From Novosphingobium mangrovisedimenti (GTDB taxonomy: Bacteria; Pseudomonadota; Alphaproteobacteria; Sphingomonadales; Sphingomonadaceae): a stretch of 64,000 bases of DNA. Shown here piece by piece: positions 33,854-43,243 of the stretch (position 1 is its first letter; each line of letters opens with the position of its first letter). The stretch is from contig NZ_JANZXA010000001.1 of the NCBI RefSeq assembly GCF_025153475.1, positions 248,001 through 312,000 of the forward strand, given 5' to 3'. The notes under the pieces are model-generated. The model was not told the origin of the DNA. It ran no database searches and saw only the letters and a list, made by a program, of their open reading frames with translations. Position numbers and translations under genes: made by a program.

Positions 33854-34657
33854 TTACTCGGCCGGGGCGTCCGCCGCCTTCTGTTCGGCCAGCTTCTCGC
33901 GCGCATCGCGGTTTTCGGTGAAACGCATGACCAGCAGCGTGCCTTCGAACAGCGCCATCAGCGGCACGGCGAGCATCAGCTGCGAAATCACGTCGGGCGG
34001 GGTAGCGACGGCGGCGACGATGAAGATCCCGACGATGGCGTAGCGCCGCGCCCCGGCGACCTGCGCGCGCGTGACGATCCCCGCGCGGTTGAGCAGCATC
34101 AGCAGCACCGGCAGCAGGAAGCTGATCCCGAAGGCAAGGATGAACTGCATGACCAGCGCCAGATAGTCACCCGTCCCCGGCAGCGCCTCCAGCTTGAGCC
34201 CGCCGGTATCGCCCTGAAAACCGAGGAAGAAGTGAAAGGCCGTGGGCATGACCACGTAGTAGGCAAGCGCCGCGCCCATCGTGAACAGCACCGGCGTCGC
34301 GATCAGGAAAGGCAGGAAGGCCTTCTTCTCCTTCGCGTAGAGCCCCGGGGCGACGAAGGCCCAGATCTGGTTGGCGATCACCGGGAAGCTGACGAAAAAG
34401 GCCGCGAAGAGCGCCACTTTCACTTCGACGAAGAAGGCTTCGTAGAGCTTGGTGTAGATCAGCCTGCCCTGCCCTTCGGGGAAGGCCTGGGTCAACGGCT
34501 TGACCAGAAAGCCGAAGATGTCGCTCGAAAAATAGAAGCAGATGCCGAACGCGACGGCGAAGGCCATGAACGCACGCAACAGACGCGTGCGCAGCTCGAT
34601 CAGGTGATCGAGCAGCGGGGCCTGCGTCTCGTCTATATCGGGAATCTGGAAAGCCAT
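33854..34657 (-). CDS. tatC: Sec-independent protein translocase TatC
   Basis: A 267-residue polytopic protein with six transmembrane segments. TatC binds twin-arginine signal peptides. The N-terminal PLLDHLIELRTRLLRAF is the hallmark TatC motif and the conserved GFQGDTGGLKLEALPGTGDY loop and FLLPVLLMLLNRAGIV follow. It completes tatA-tatB-tatC, all minus strand and closely spaced. Several predicted Tat-type substrates occur in this window (amidohydrolase 30618, serine hydrolase 57943). Confidence 0.97.
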   Translation of the reverse strand: MAFQIPDIDETQAPLLDHLIELRTRLLRAFMAFAVAFGICFYFSSDIFGFLVKPLTQAFPEGQGRLIYTKLYEAFFVEVKVALFAAFFVSFPVIANQIWAFVAPGLYAKEKKAFLPFLIATPVLFTMGAALAYYVVMPTAFHFFLGFQGDTGGLKLEALPGTGDYLALVMQFILAFGISFLLPVLLMLLNRAGIVTRAQVAGARRYAIVGIFIVAAVATPPDVISQLMLAVPLMALFEGTLLVMRFTENRDAREKLAEQKAADAPAE

Positions 34658-34668
34658 GTCGGAACCAG

Positions 34669-35097
34669 TCAGGGCGGAGGCGGCGGCAGGTGCAGTTCCG
34701 CCTGCCGCGTGTCTTTGGCGGGGCCGTCTCCGGCATCAGCCGCCGGCGGCTGCGTTTCCGCGGCGAAAGTGGAAGGCGTCTCGGGCTCGGAAGGCGTGGA
34801 CTGATCCGACAACTCGGGTGCCGAAGCGATGGGCGCCTGCATCTCCTCGGCCGTGGGCAGTTTCGGAGTCGACCGCATGATCGCCTCGTTCTGCTCGCGC
34901 CACTTCTTCTCCATTTCCTCCAGCTCGGCCTCGCGGACCATGGCATCGATGCCCGAGCGGAAATGGCCGGAGATCTTGCGCATCTTGCCGATCCAGCGCC
35001 CAGCCGTCCGCATCGCCATCGGCATGTCCTTGGGACCGATGACGACGACCGCCACGATGACGACCATCAGAAGTTCGGATGCGCCGATGTCGAACAT
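34669..35097 (-). CDS. tatB: Sec-independent protein translocase TatB
   Basis: A 142-residue protein with an N-terminal transmembrane helix (GASELLMVVIVAVVVIGPKD), the FDIGASE start and P/G hinge typical of TatB, an amphipathic helix (RTAGRWIGKMRKISGHFRSG), and an acidic, Pro-rich tail. It pairs with TatC in substrate recognition. Located 11 bases before tatC. Confidence 0.94.
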   Translation of the reverse strand: MFDIGASELLMVVIVAVVVIGPKDMPMAMRTAGRWIGKMRKISGHFRSGIDAMVREAELEEMEKKWREQNEAIMRSTPKLPTAEEMQAPIASAPELSDQSTPSEPETPSTFAAETQPPAADAGDGPAKDTRQAELHLPPPPP

Positions 35098-35132
35098 CGC
35101 CGATTACGACCCTGCCGTGTCCGGAATCAGGC

Positions 35133-35375
35133 TCAAGCCTGACCGTTCTTGGTCTCGCTCGGCGCCGGGCTGGCATCGCCCTGCTGCGAGGTGATCTGCG
35201 CGGGCGGCGTGGCGGCCTTCTCGGACGCCTTCTTCTCGTCCTCGTTCATGCCGTCCTTGAAGCTCTTGATGCCCTTACCGAAATCACCCATGATTTCCGA
35301 CACACGGCCGCGTCCGAACAGCACGAGCACGATCACCAGAACGATCAGCCAGTGCCAGATCGAGAAGCTACCCAT
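35133..35375 (-). CDS. tatA: Sec-independent protein translocase TatA
   Basis: An 80-residue pore-forming Tat subunit: [20 protein letters not shown], then [20 protein letters not shown], the classic FGRGxxxxxMxDxGKGIKxFK pattern, and a charged tail. First gene of tatABC. The preceding 50-base gap after scpB contains no obvious terminator, so read-through from the scp genes is likely. Confidence 0.96.
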   Translation of the reverse strand: MGSFSIWHWLIVLVIVLVLFGRGRVSEIMGDFGKGIKSFKDGMNEDEKKASEKAATPPAQITSQQGDASPAPSETKNGQA

Positions 35376-35427
35376 ATCCTAAACTCCAAAAAATCGTTGC
35401 AACCCTCATGGGCCGCGCAGGCCTTAT

Positions 35428-36114
35428 CTAGGGATTATGACAAGAACTTGCCAGCCCGTCAGAATCGTCGCGCCCCTCTTCATCGGTGTCGCCGCCATCC
35501 TGTTCGCCGGTGTTTTCCTCGCCTTCATCCTGTGAGCTGCGACCCATGGCCGTCTCTATCATGTCATCGTCCACCGGGTCCAACAGTCCTGCAGCGCGCA
35601 GTTCGTCGATTCCGGGCAATTCCTTGAGCGAGGCAAGGCCGAAGTGGGCGAGGAATTCCGCCGTCGTCGCGTATATGACCGGGCGCCCGGGCACCTCGCG
35701 ACGTCCCGCGACGCGCACCCAGCCCGCCTCCATCAGCACGTCGAGCGTGCCCTTGGCGGTCTGGACTCCGCGAATCGCCTCTATCTCGGCGCGGCTGACG
35801 GGCTCGTGATAGGCAACGATCGCCAGCACTTCGGTGGCGGCGCGCGAAAGGCGGCGCAGCTCTTCCTTCTCGCGGCGCAGCAGGTGGGCAAGATCGGGCG
35901 CGGTCTGGAAATGCCAGCGCCTGCCCCGCTCGACGAGGTGGATGCCGCGCCGCTCGTAATGGCGCTGCAGTTCGGCCAGCGCGGGGCGCACGTCCGCCTG
36001 CCCCAGATGGGCCGAAATCTGGTCCACCGTCATCGGCTGCTCGGCGGCGAACAGGGTCGCCTCTACCGCACGGACGAGATCGTCGGGGGCCGATGCCTGC
36101 TCCGGGGCGTTCAC
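35428..36114 (-). CDS. scpB: Segregation and condensation protein ScpB
   Basis: A 228-residue winged-helix protein: VEATLFAAEQPMTVDQISAH at the start, then YEPVSR-type block AIVAYHEPVSRAEIEAIRGV and WVRVAGRREVPGRPVIYATT. ScpB with ScpA forms the kleisin subcomplex that joins SMC; smc itself lies at the right end of this window. The acidic tail (DEGEENTGEQDGGDTDEE) is longer than usual. Start overlaps the scpA stop (36111-36114). Confidence 0.95.
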   Translation of the reverse strand: MNAPEQASAPDDLVRAVEATLFAAEQPMTVDQISAHLGQADVRPALAELQRHYERRGIHLVERGRRWHFQTAPDLAHLLRREKEELRRLSRAATEVLAIVAYHEPVSRAEIEAIRGVQTAKGTLDVLMEAGWVRVAGRREVPGRPVIYATTAEFLAHFGLASLKELPGIDELRAAGLLDPVDDDMIETAMGRSSQDEGEENTGEQDGGDTDEEGRDDSDGLASSCHNP

Positions 36115-36926
36115 GGCTTCACCGCCTTGAGCCGGAGCGGCCCGAACGTCTCTTCCTGCGCGAGTTCGGCCTTGCCGGTCCTCGCCAGCTCCAGCGCGGC
36201 GACAAAACTGGAAGCCAGCGCCGACTTGCGCAGCTGCGGGTTGGCCCAGCTGTCATGCGCGGGCGGCAGGAAATCGCGCAGGTCCATCCAGTCGATCGCC
36301 ACGCCCAGCATCGAGGAGACCCGCTGGATCGCGCTGTCGAGCGTCATCACCATGCGCTCGCGCACCATGTGAACGACCGGCTCGCTGCGGATCTTCACGT
36401 CGCCATAGGCGCGAATCAGGTCGAACCATTCGCACTGCCAGAGGTTCTTGCGGTCGACGCGCAGGCCCTCCGGCGCGCCGCGCAGGAATACGTCGCGGCC
36501 CAGCCGGTCACGCCCCATCAGCCGCGCCGCCGCCTCGCGCATGGCGCCCAGGCGCTGCAGGCGCAGTTGCAGGCGCAGCGCCAGTTCCTCGGGGCTCGGG
36601 TCCTCCTGCTCGTCCTTGGGCAGCAGCAGCGCCGACTTGAGGTAGGCCAGCCAGGCCGCCATCACGAGGTAGTCGGCCGCCAGCTCCAGCCGCAGCGCCT
36701 CGGCCTGTTCGATATAGGTCAGGTACTGGTCGACCAGTTCGAGGATCGAGATCTTGCGCAGATCCACCTTCTGCCGCCGCGCGAGGTCGAGCAGCAGGTC
36801 GAGCGGGCCTTCCCAGCCGTCTATCTCGAGATAGAGCGCCTCCTTACGCTCGTCGGCCGAGGCAGCGCCTTCCCATTCGATTTCCGATGCATCGACCGGT
36901 TCGGGAATGTCCGGCGTCAGCTCCAT
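36111..36926 (-). CDS. scpA: Segregation and condensation protein ScpA (kleisin)
   Basis: A 271-residue kleisin. The signature near the N terminus reads LEIDGWEGPLDLLLDLARRQ, then KVDLRKISILELVDQYLTYI and LVMAAWLAYLKSALLLP, as in ScpA. It bridges the SMC heads. The gene follows nagZ by three bases and overlaps scpB. Its position between nagZ and scpB is a conserved arrangement in Sphingomonadales. Confidence 0.95.
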   Translation of the reverse strand: MELTPDIPEPVDASEIEWEGAASADERKEALYLEIDGWEGPLDLLLDLARRQKVDLRKISILELVDQYLTYIEQAEALRLELAADYLVMAAWLAYLKSALLLPKDEQEDPSPEELALRLQLRLQRLGAMREAAARLMGRDRLGRDVFLRGAPEGLRVDRKNLWQCEWFDLIRAYGDVKIRSEPVVHMVRERMVMTLDSAIQRVSSMLGVAIDWMDLRDFLPPAHDSWANPQLRKSALASSFVAALELARTGKAELAQEETFGPLRLKAVKP

Positions 36927-36929
36927 GGC

Positions 36930-37943
36930 TCAGGCCACCCCCTGCGCCAGCAGAGCATCGCGTCGGGCGACAAGTTCGGCCTGATCTCCCGCCGTACCGC
37001 TGGGCTCCGCCGCTTCCAGCGCCCGTTCGAGCCGCTGCGCGGTCTCGTCGGACATCACCGGAAGGCGCCCGGCGATGCCGACCATGTCGTCCATCTTCGC
37101 CCAGCAGTTGAGCGCGATGTCGCACCCCGCCGCGATCGCGCGTTCGGCCCGCTCGGGCACCGTGCCCGAAAGCGCCTGCATATCGAGATCGTCGGTCAGC
37201 AGCAGGCCTCCGAAGCCGATGCGCCTACGGATCACCTCTTCCACCACGAAGGGCGAGAGCGTGCCCGGCAGATCGGCATCCCACGCGGTGTAGCGCACAT
37301 GCGCTGTCATCCCCACCGGCGCATCGGCCAGCGCGCGGAAGGGCTGGAGATCGCGCTCCAGTTCCTCCGCGCTGGCGGTAACGGTAGGCAGTTCCTTGTG
37401 GCTGTCCGCCATGGCGCGGCCGTGCCCGGGCATGTGCTTGATGCAGCCGACGATGCCGGCACGCGCCAGCCCGGCCAGAGCCGCACGCCCCAGCGCGGCA
37501 ACGCGCATGGGATCGGACCCGAAGGCCCGATCCCCGATCACGTCGTGCGCGCCGGGCTGGCGCACGTCGAGCGAGGGGTAGCAGTCGGCGGTAATGCCGA
37601 CCTCGGCAAGGTCCAGCCCGAGCGCCTCGGCATTGGCGCGCACGGCTTCGATGGCCGACGCGGGCGCGATGTCGTAGAGGTGGTCGAAGGCCTCGCCCGC
37701 AGGGTAGGCGGGCCAGACCGGCGGCTTCATCCGCGCGACACGACCGCCTTCCTGGTCGATGCAGATATAGAGCCGCTCGCGCCCGTGGATAGCCTTCAGA
37801 TCGTCGACCAGCGCGCGCATCTGGTCGGGGCTTTCGGCGTTGCGCCCGAACAGGATGTAGCCCGCCGGATCGGCATCGCGGAAAAACGCGCGTTCCTCAT
37901 CGGTGAGAGCCAGCCCGGACAGGCCGAAAATCGCGGGTACCAT
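36930..37943 (-). CDS. nagZ: Beta-N-acetylhexosaminidase (family GH3)
   Basis: A 337-residue cytoplasmic GH3 enzyme that removes GlcNAc from recycled muropeptides. It shows YICIDQEGGRVARMKPP, the conserved KHMPGHGRAMADSH loop (with the Asp/His acid-base pair of NagZ) and the nucleophile Asp in LLTDDLDMQAL. The product influences AmpR-type beta-lactamase induction in species that have it. It follows the SPOR protein by about 100 bases and precedes scpA by three. Confidence 0.95.
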   Translation of the reverse strand: MVPAIFGLSGLALTDEERAFFRDADPAGYILFGRNAESPDQMRALVDDLKAIHGRERLYICIDQEGGRVARMKPPVWPAYPAGEAFDHLYDIAPASAIEAVRANAEALGLDLAEVGITADCYPSLDVRQPGAHDVIGDRAFGSDPMRVAALGRAALAGLARAGIVGCIKHMPGHGRAMADSHKELPTVTASAEELERDLQPFRALADAPVGMTAHVRYTAWDADLPGTLSPFVVEEVIRRRIGFGGLLLTDDLDMQALSGTVPERAERAIAAGCDIALNCWAKMDDMVGIAGRLPVMSDETAQRLERALEAAEPSGTAGDQAELVARRDALLAQGVA

Positions 37944-38042
37944 GGGCGATTGGTCGCAGAACCGCGCGGGTTCCGCAAGGAAGCGGGACGCTCAGGTGTG
38001 CAAAAGTGCCGAAGCAGCAGGGCTTCTCCGACGCGCTTTGGC

Positions 38043-38840
38043 TCAGTTCTTTACCTGGCAGGACAATCCGGCGCTCTTCATGCCGTTGCACAGTTCCTTG
38101 GCCGCGGCGAGATCCGTGGGAACCGCCTGCAGGCGATAGACCGTGCCGATGTCTGCCTTGCCTTCCACCACGCGGTGCGAAACGTCGGCCAGAGCGGGAT
38201 ACTGCGACTTGAGCGTATTCCAGCCGGCCTCGGCAGCCGTCTTCGTCGAGTAGGCGCCGACCTGCACGCCCACGCCCTTCACGGCAGGCGCCCTGGCGGG
38301 CGTTTCCTTGGCCTTGGGGGCCTCGGGCTTCTCGGACTTGTCGAGCGAGGAGAAGCCCGGCTTGGGCGCTTCGTCCTTGTCATCGATCTGCGGCGGGCGG
38401 GTCTGCCCTTCGGCTACCGCGAAGCTGGTATCGCCCGTTCCCGCGACGACTTCGCCGCCGGGGTTTTCCGGTTTGGTCTTGTAGGGCTTCTTGGGCGCGG
38501 CAACCACGCCGCCATCGGCAACCAGCGCCTCGTCGGGCTTGTCGCGCAGGACCCAGAACAGCCCGCCGACGATCGCACCGATCGCGACAAGGCCCAGCAC
38601 GACGAGCAGAATCCCCTGCCCGATCCCGGAACCGCCCTCGTCCTCGAATTCGTCGTCGTCACCTTCGAGCCAGGGCAGGCGCACGTCCTCGTCGCCGAGT
38701 TCGAGCTGCGGCGGCGCCTCGAAGCCTCCCTGCCCTTCAGGCGCCGGCGGCGTCTCGGGCTCGTGGCCTCCGGCGTCCTGCACGCCCTCGAAATTGGGAT
38801 CTTCGTGGGCCCCTTCCCGACCCGTATCCGAGATCGCCAT
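38043..38840 (-). CDS. SPOR domain-containing inner-membrane protein
   Basis: A 265-residue protein: an acidic cytoplasmic N terminus (about 1-65), one transmembrane helix (about 74-95, GILLVVLGLVAIGAIVGGLF), a Pro/Lys/Glu-rich periplasmic linker, and a C-terminal SPOR domain (about 188-265, GVGVQVGAYSTKTAAEAGWN) that binds denuded septal peptidoglycan. Probably involved in cell division. Starts two bases after the argS stop. Confidence 0.92.
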   Translation of the reverse strand: MAISDTGREGAHEDPNFEGVQDAGGHEPETPPAPEGQGGFEAPPQLELGDEDVRLPWLEGDDDEFEDEGGSGIGQGILLVVLGLVAIGAIVGGLFWVLRDKPDEALVADGGVVAAPKKPYKTKPENPGGEVVAGTGDTSFAVAEGQTRPPQIDDKDEAPKPGFSSLDKSEKPEAPKAKETPARAPAVKGVGVQVGAYSTKTAAEAGWNTLKSQYPALADVSHRVVEGKADIGTVYRLQAVPTDLAAAKELCNGMKSAGLSCQVKN

Positions 38841-38842
38841 CG

Positions 38843-40588
38843 CTACATTTCCTCCACTGCCTCTACGCCGAGCAGCGCCAGCCCGTTGCGGACAAGCTGC
38901 CCGATTTGCACGGCCAGGAAAAGCCGCGCGGCGGTCTGGTTACCATCGGAGGCGTTAATAATCCGCTTTTCCACGCGATCGTTGCCCAGATTCCAGTAAC
39001 CATGGAAGGCCGCGGCGAGGTCGTGCAGGAAGAAGGCCACGCGGTGCGGCTCGCGCGCGGCCGCGGCGGCTTCGACCATGCGGGGGAACTGCGCGGCCAG
39101 CTTTACCAACTCGAGCTCCTCCTCGCCCAGCAATTCAAGATGTTCCGCCGAGGGGCCCATTCCCTCCGCCGCCGCCTTGCGCAGTGTCGAGCAGACGCGG
39201 GCGTGGCAGTACTGGACGTAGAACACCGGATTGTCCTTCGAAGCCTCGACCACCTTGTCGAAGTCGAAGTCCATCTGCGCGTCGGGCTTGCGGGTGAGCA
39301 TGGTGAAGCGCACCACGTCCTTGCCCACCATCTCTACGACATCGGCCAGCGTCACGAACGTGCCCGCGCGCTTGCTCATCTTGAACGGCTGGCCGCCCTT
39401 GAGGAGCTGGACCATCTGCACCAGCTTCACCTCGAAAGGCGTGGGCTCGCCATCCGCTCCGGTCATCGCGGCGACCGCGGCCTTGATGCGCTTGACCGTG
39501 CCTGCATGGTCAGCGCCCCAGATGTCGACCAGCGCGTCGGCTTCCTGCGCCTTCTGGTAGTGATAGGCGAGGTCGGCGCCGAAATAGGTCCAGGTGCCGT
39601 CGCTCTTCTTGATCGGGCGATCCTGATCGTCGCCGAACCGGGTGGACTTGAACAGCGGCAGTTCCACCGGCTCCCAGTCCTCAGGCGTCTTGCCCTTGGG
39701 CGCTTCGAGCACGCCATCGTAGACGAGGCCCTTGGAGCGCAGCCATGCCTCGGCCTCGTCGGGCTTGCCCGAGGCCTGCAGTTCGGCTTCGGACGAGAAC
39801 ACCTCGTGTTCGATGCCCAGCAGCGCGAGGTCGGCGCGGATCATGTCCATCATCGCAGCGACGGCCTTTTCACGGAACAGCACGAGCCATTCCGATTCGG
39901 GGGCCTTGGCGTACCTGTCGCCGAATTCATCGGCCAGCGCCTTGCCGACCGGGATCAGGTAGTCGCCCGGATAGAGCCCCTCGGGGATCTCGCCCACGTC
40001 CTCACCCAGCGCTTCGCGGTAGCGGATGTGCACGGAGCGGGCGAGCACCTGCACCTGCGCGCCGGCATCGTTGACGTAGTATTCCCTGACCACCTTGTGG
40101 CCCGCGAACTCCAGCAGCGTCGCCAGCGCATCGCCCACGACCGCGCCGCGGCAGTGGCCCATATGCATCGGCCCGGTGGGGTTGGCCGAGACGTACTCGA
40201 CATTCACCGTCTTGCCGCCGCCCATGGTGGAACGCCCGTAATCCGCGCCCAGCGCGGCAATCGCACGCAGTTCGGCGAGCCATGCGGCAGGCGCGACACG
40301 CATGTTGATGAAGCCCGGCCCGGCGATCTCGGCGGACGTCACGTCATCCAGCTTCGACAGTTCCCCGACCAGCGCCTCGGCCAGATCGCGCGGCTTCATG
40401 CCCGCGGGCTTGGCCAGCACCATAGCCGCATTGGTCGCCAGATCGCCGTGCGAGGGATCACGCGGCGGCTCGACCGTGATCGCGCTTCGCTTCAGGCCGC
40501 CCGGCAGCGTACCGGCTGCTTCCAGCGCATCGAGCGCGGCGGAAAGGTGGCCTGCAAAGGCGGCGTAAAGGGTCTGGTTCTCGTTCAT
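38843..40588 (-). CDS. argS: Arginyl-tRNA synthetase
   Basis: A 581-residue class I aminoacyl-tRNA synthetase. The HIGH-like motif is HMGH in [20 protein letters not shown] and the KMSK loop is present in [16 protein letters not shown]-terminal Add-1 and C-terminal DALR domains are present ([26 protein letters not shown] near the C terminus). First gene of the long minus-strand housekeeping block that runs to tatC. Confidence 0.97.
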   Translation of the reverse strand: MNENQTLYAAFAGHLSAALDALEAAGTLPGGLKRSAITVEPPRDPSHGDLATNAAMVLAKPAGMKPRDLAEALVGELSKLDDVTSAEIAGPGFINMRVAPAAWLAELRAIAALGADYGRSTMGGGKTVNVEYVSANPTGPMHMGHCRGAVVGDALATLLEFAGHKVVREYYVNDAGAQVQVLARSVHIRYREALGEDVGEIPEGLYPGDYLIPVGKALADEFGDRYAKAPESEWLVLFREKAVAAMMDMIRADLALLGIEHEVFSSEAELQASGKPDEAEAWLRSKGLVYDGVLEAPKGKTPEDWEPVELPLFKSTRFGDDQDRPIKKSDGTWTYFGADLAYHYQKAQEADALVDIWGADHAGTVKRIKAAVAAMTGADGEPTPFEVKLVQMVQLLKGGQPFKMSKRAGTFVTLADVVEMVGKDVVRFTMLTRKPDAQMDFDFDKVVEASKDNPVFYVQYCHARVCSTLRKAAAEGMGPSAEHLELLGEEELELVKLAAQFPRMVEAAAAAREPHRVAFFLHDLAAAFHGYWNLGNDRVEKRIINASDGNQTAARLFLAVQIGQLVRNGLALLGVEAVEEM

Positions 40589-40635
40589 GACGCGCGCGGA
40601 TAGCCGAAGTGCGCGAAAAGGGGAACAGGCCGGCT

Positions 40636-41019
40636 CTACTTCAACGTTTCAAGATAGGAGAGGACGGCATCCAGCCTGGCGGAATCGTGCATGCCGGGAA
40701 AGGGCATCTTGTTGCCGGGCACCACCTTGCCGGGATCGGCGAGGTAGCGATCCAGTTCCTCCGGCGTCCAGGTCAGCCCCGAATGCTTCATCGCCGCCGA
40801 AAACGCGTAGCCCTTCAACGTCCCCGCCTTCCTGCCGATCACGCCGAAGAGATCCGGCCCCACGGAAGGAGGTGCGTTCTTCGTGTCGTGATGACAGATC
40901 GAGCATTGCGCCTGGAAGACCCTGGCCCCGCCGGACATGTCGCCGGCGAGGGCGGGGCCGGAACCGGCCAGAACGGCTGCCAGCAGGATCGGGCGAAGAG
41001 CTTTCAGAACGCCAGCCAT
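40636..41019 (-). CDS. Periplasmic class I cytochrome c
   Basis: A 127-residue monoheme cytochrome c with a signal peptide (cleavage near ALAG, residue 26), heme motif CSICH (C39, C42, H43) and distal Met in [11 protein letters not shown]. The fold resembles cytochrome c2/c-550 small electron carriers. Its start overlaps the end of the fused cytochrome-barrel gene by 16 bases, which points to co-translation and to a shared redox path from the outer membrane to the periplasm. Confidence 0.9.
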   Translation of the reverse strand: MAGVLKALRPILLAAVLAGSGPALAGDMSGGARVFQAQCSICHHDTKNAPPSVGPDLFGVIGRKAGTLKGYAFSAAMKHSGLTWTPEELDRYLADPGKVVPGNKMPFPGMHDSARLDAVLSYLETLK

Positions 41020-42422
41020 GTATAGAGCCTCAACGCATTGTTGTCGGCGGCACCGGAACCGGCGCCGTCATAGTTGTGCCGCGCCCCGTCGAACTTTCCA
41101 TAAGCGGTGTACTGCAGGCCGACGCGCAGGTTGACGCGCGGGCCCAGCGGCGCGTTGTCGCCGCCCCAGGGCGTGTAGTCGACTTGCGCCATCACCCCGT
41201 TGCTGTCCGGCCTGCCATTGCCGCCATAGAGATCGCCGTTACGGCTGCCCGTGGTCGCAAAGGCCCCCAGAGTTGCGCCGATACGGTTATGCCATGTGTA
41301 GCCGACGTCGCCGCGCCATTCGTCGAGGTGGCCATGCGCGCAATCCGCAGAGGTACCATCGCCAACGAGCGCCAGAGCGCAGCTGGCGCGCAGATTGCTC
41401 GATTCGTGGACATAGCGCAACTGCGTCGAGATGGTGTCGCCCGACGACAGGACCTTCTGCCAGGAGGCATCGAGACCGAGATCGGTATAGCGATCATGCA
41501 GGCCCGTGCTCCGGTTGCGCCCGGGATTGATCGCTGCCTTGAGCGCGAAGGCGCCGGCCTCCAGAGTCCCTCCGCCCACCTGCCCCTGCCAGGCAAGCCG
41601 GCCATAGGGGGCAAGGCCGTGAATGTCCCCCGGATCGGCAGGATCGGCTCCCAGCCAGTCCAGCGTTCCCGCCGACGGGGTGGTGTAGGCCCCGGCCTCC
41701 GCATAGATCTTCTGCCCGACCCAGGCATACGCGCTCAGGCCCAGCGTGTTCTGCGCCAGCGCATCGTCGATCAGCGGCGCGGCGTCGGGCGTTCCGGAAA
41801 CGGCCGTGTCGGTATAGGGGAAGCCCCAGGCAGGCGTGGTGTTCCATGCATCCTGCACCGTCGGCGAATTGTTGAGCGTCAGGCCGAAAACGGCATCGGC
41901 GCCGAACAGCTTGCCTCGCGTCACCGCCCGGACGTCGAGATTGTCCCAGGCCCAGGCCTTGGCCACGCCGTCATAGGTGATCTGCGCGAAACCTCCCAGA
42001 TGCTGGCCGACACCGCCGGCCACGAACAGGCTGCCCTGATCGAAGGCGAGATTGTCGTTGCGGTCGAGGCCGTCCGGAGCGGGCACCTGATCCTTCCGCG
42101 TATGGGTGACGGACGCGATTGCCATCGCAGACAGCGGCACGTTGAACGCCTTCGTGCGCATCGTGTAGCCGTTGAGCTTGAATTCGCGTCCGAACGGCGT
42201 GAGCTGCGGCCCGAACCCTCCGACATGGCAGGCCTGGCAGGAAAGGCCGGTCTGTTCGGCAAAGGCAGGCACCGCGCCGGCGCGCCGCGCCGGAACCAGC
42301 AGCAGCACAAGCCCCAGTGCAACGGGCATCGCAAGAGGAACGAGCGTACGAATGCCGGGGATGGTTCCGGCACCGCCCGGACCCGCCGAGGCTTCCGCCA
42401 TTGAAGATCGTGTCATGACCAC
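41004..42422 (-). CDS. Cyc2-like outer-membrane fused cytochrome c-porin
   Basis: A 472-residue exported protein. After a hydrophobic signal (about 25-50) comes one heme motif, PAFAEQTGLSCQACHVGGFG (C62, C65, H66), followed directly by LTPFGREFKLNGYTMRT and about 370 residues of alternating polar/aromatic strands ending LRLYTWLAF, the outer-membrane-barrel signature. This heme-plus-barrel order matches Cyc2-type iron-oxidation conduits. No second heme motif is seen. ATG 42422 (GTCATG start region) is used; nearby in-frame ATGs at 42416 and 42401 are possible. Function as an electron conduit is inferred. Confidence 0.8.
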   Translation of the reverse strand: MVMTRSSMAEASAGPGGAGTIPGIRTLVPLAMPVALGLVLLLVPARRAGAVPAFAEQTGLSCQACHVGGFGPQLTPFGREFKLNGYTMRTKAFNVPLSAMAIASVTHTRKDQVPAPDGLDRNDNLAFDQGSLFVAGGVGQHLGGFAQITYDGVAKAWAWDNLDVRAVTRGKLFGADAVFGLTLNNSPTVQDAWNTTPAWGFPYTDTAVSGTPDAAPLIDDALAQNTLGLSAYAWVGQKIYAEAGAYTTPSAGTLDWLGADPADPGDIHGLAPYGRLAWQGQVGGGTLEAGAFALKAAINPGRNRSTGLHDRYTDLGLDASWQKVLSSGDTISTQLRYVHESSNLRASCALALVGDGTSADCAHGHLDEWRGDVGYTWHNRIGATLGAFATTGSRNGDLYGGNGRPDSNGVMAQVDYTPWGGDNAPLGPRVNLRVGLQYTAYGKFDGARHNYDGAGSGAADNNALRLYTWLAF

Positions 42423-42723
42423 TCCCTGTCTTTTCGCCTGGGGCTGTCACTGCCGATGACGGTCGTCCGTCCTCGCTTCACGCCTGCTGCCTGTTCGCAC
42501 AGACGCTTTGGTTAGGACGCCGCGCAGGCTCCCAGTCCCCAAGTGCGGCCTCATTTTTCCGTCGGGGCGTTTCCACGACCGGACGGGGCATGAAGGCGAG
42601 GCCCGCCGCGATTTGACTGCCCGACCTGAAATTGCGACCATTGCGGGACGCCGGCGCCATTGTTGGAACGCCGAACGAGCGGCGCGCCCATGCGTCGGAA
42701 CGAACTTACCCGAAGGAATGTCT
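42423..42723. other. Intergenic region, nothing recognisable
   Basis: The 301 bases between the divergent cytochrome-barrel gene and the FKBP gene must hold both promoters. I see no palindromic operator, tRNA or terminator. Short frames on both strands here are arginine/proline-rich and lack ribosome sites, so no gene is called. Confidence 0.4.
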
Positions 42724-43161
42724 ATGCAGACCGCAAAGAACGGTGACACCGTGCTTATCGATTTCGTCGTGCGCACGGGCGACGGCCGCGTCGTCGGCAA
42801 CACCGAGAAGGACGGCCCGCAGACCGTAACGATCGGCGCTTCCGAAATCTTTCCGCAGATCGAAGCCGCCTTGGATGGCATGGAAGTGGGGGGCGTGCAG
42901 GCGGTGACCGTCGCCGCCGCCGATGCCTTCGGCCCGCGCCGCGAGGAAATGGTCATCCAGATCCCGCGCGAACACCTGCCGCAGGAAACCCCTCCGCAGC
43001 CCGGCATGGGCCTGTCCGCCCGCCAGCAGGACGGGTCCACGATCGATCTCGTGATTACCGAGGTGGGCGAGGATACGGTCACGGCCGACGGCAATCACCC
43101 GCTTGCCGGCGAAGACCTGCATTTCGGACTGACCCTCGTCGAGATCAGGCCCGCAGCCTGA
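42724..43161 (+). CDS. FKBP-type peptidyl-prolyl isomerase (SlyD-like)
   Basis: A 145-residue FKBP-fold isomerase: MQTAKNGDTVLIDFVVRTGD, then TIGASEIFPQIEAALDGMEV, GVQAVTVAAADAFGPRREEM (the AFG motif) and a C-terminal GEDLHFGLTLVEIRPAA. An IF (insert-in-flap) region makes it SlyD-like, but the His/Cys-rich metal tail of E. coli SlyD is absent. ATG 42724 has the better ribosome site spacing (AAGGA); ATG 42718 overlaps it. Confidence 0.92.
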   Translation: MQTAKNGDTVLIDFVVRTGDGRVVGNTEKDGPQTVTIGASEIFPQIEAALDGMEVGGVQAVTVAAADAFGPRREEMVIQIPREHLPQETPPQPGMGLSARQQDGSTIDLVITEVGEDTVTADGNHPLAGEDLHFGLTLVEIRPAA

Positions 43162-43172
43162 ACGGCAACACG

Positions 43173-43202
43173 GAGCCTGATCTGTCCCGACGGATCAGGC
43201 TC
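43173..43202 (+). terminator. Perfect 10-bp hairpin after the FKBP gene
   Basis: GAGCCTGATC (43173-43182) is fully complementary to GATCAGGCTC (43193-43202) around a 10-base loop, 11 bases past the FKBP stop. The position and stability suggest transcript end formation, but no T-run follows, so it may instead protect the mRNA 3' end. Confidence 0.5.
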
Positions 43203-43243
43203 GTCTGCCGGGCCGGGATCGCCCCGGCCACAGAGCCATCACG

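Noticed and set aside
36093..38999. 968-codon plus-strand open frame antisense to scpA, nagZ and the SPOR gene
   Set aside because: The minus-strand genes have full conserved domains; the antisense frame is arginine-rich with no recognisable motif.
42478..42660. 60-codon minus-strand frame between the cytochrome-barrel and FKBP genes
   Set aside because: No ribosome site, Arg/Pro-rich composition and no recognisable domain.
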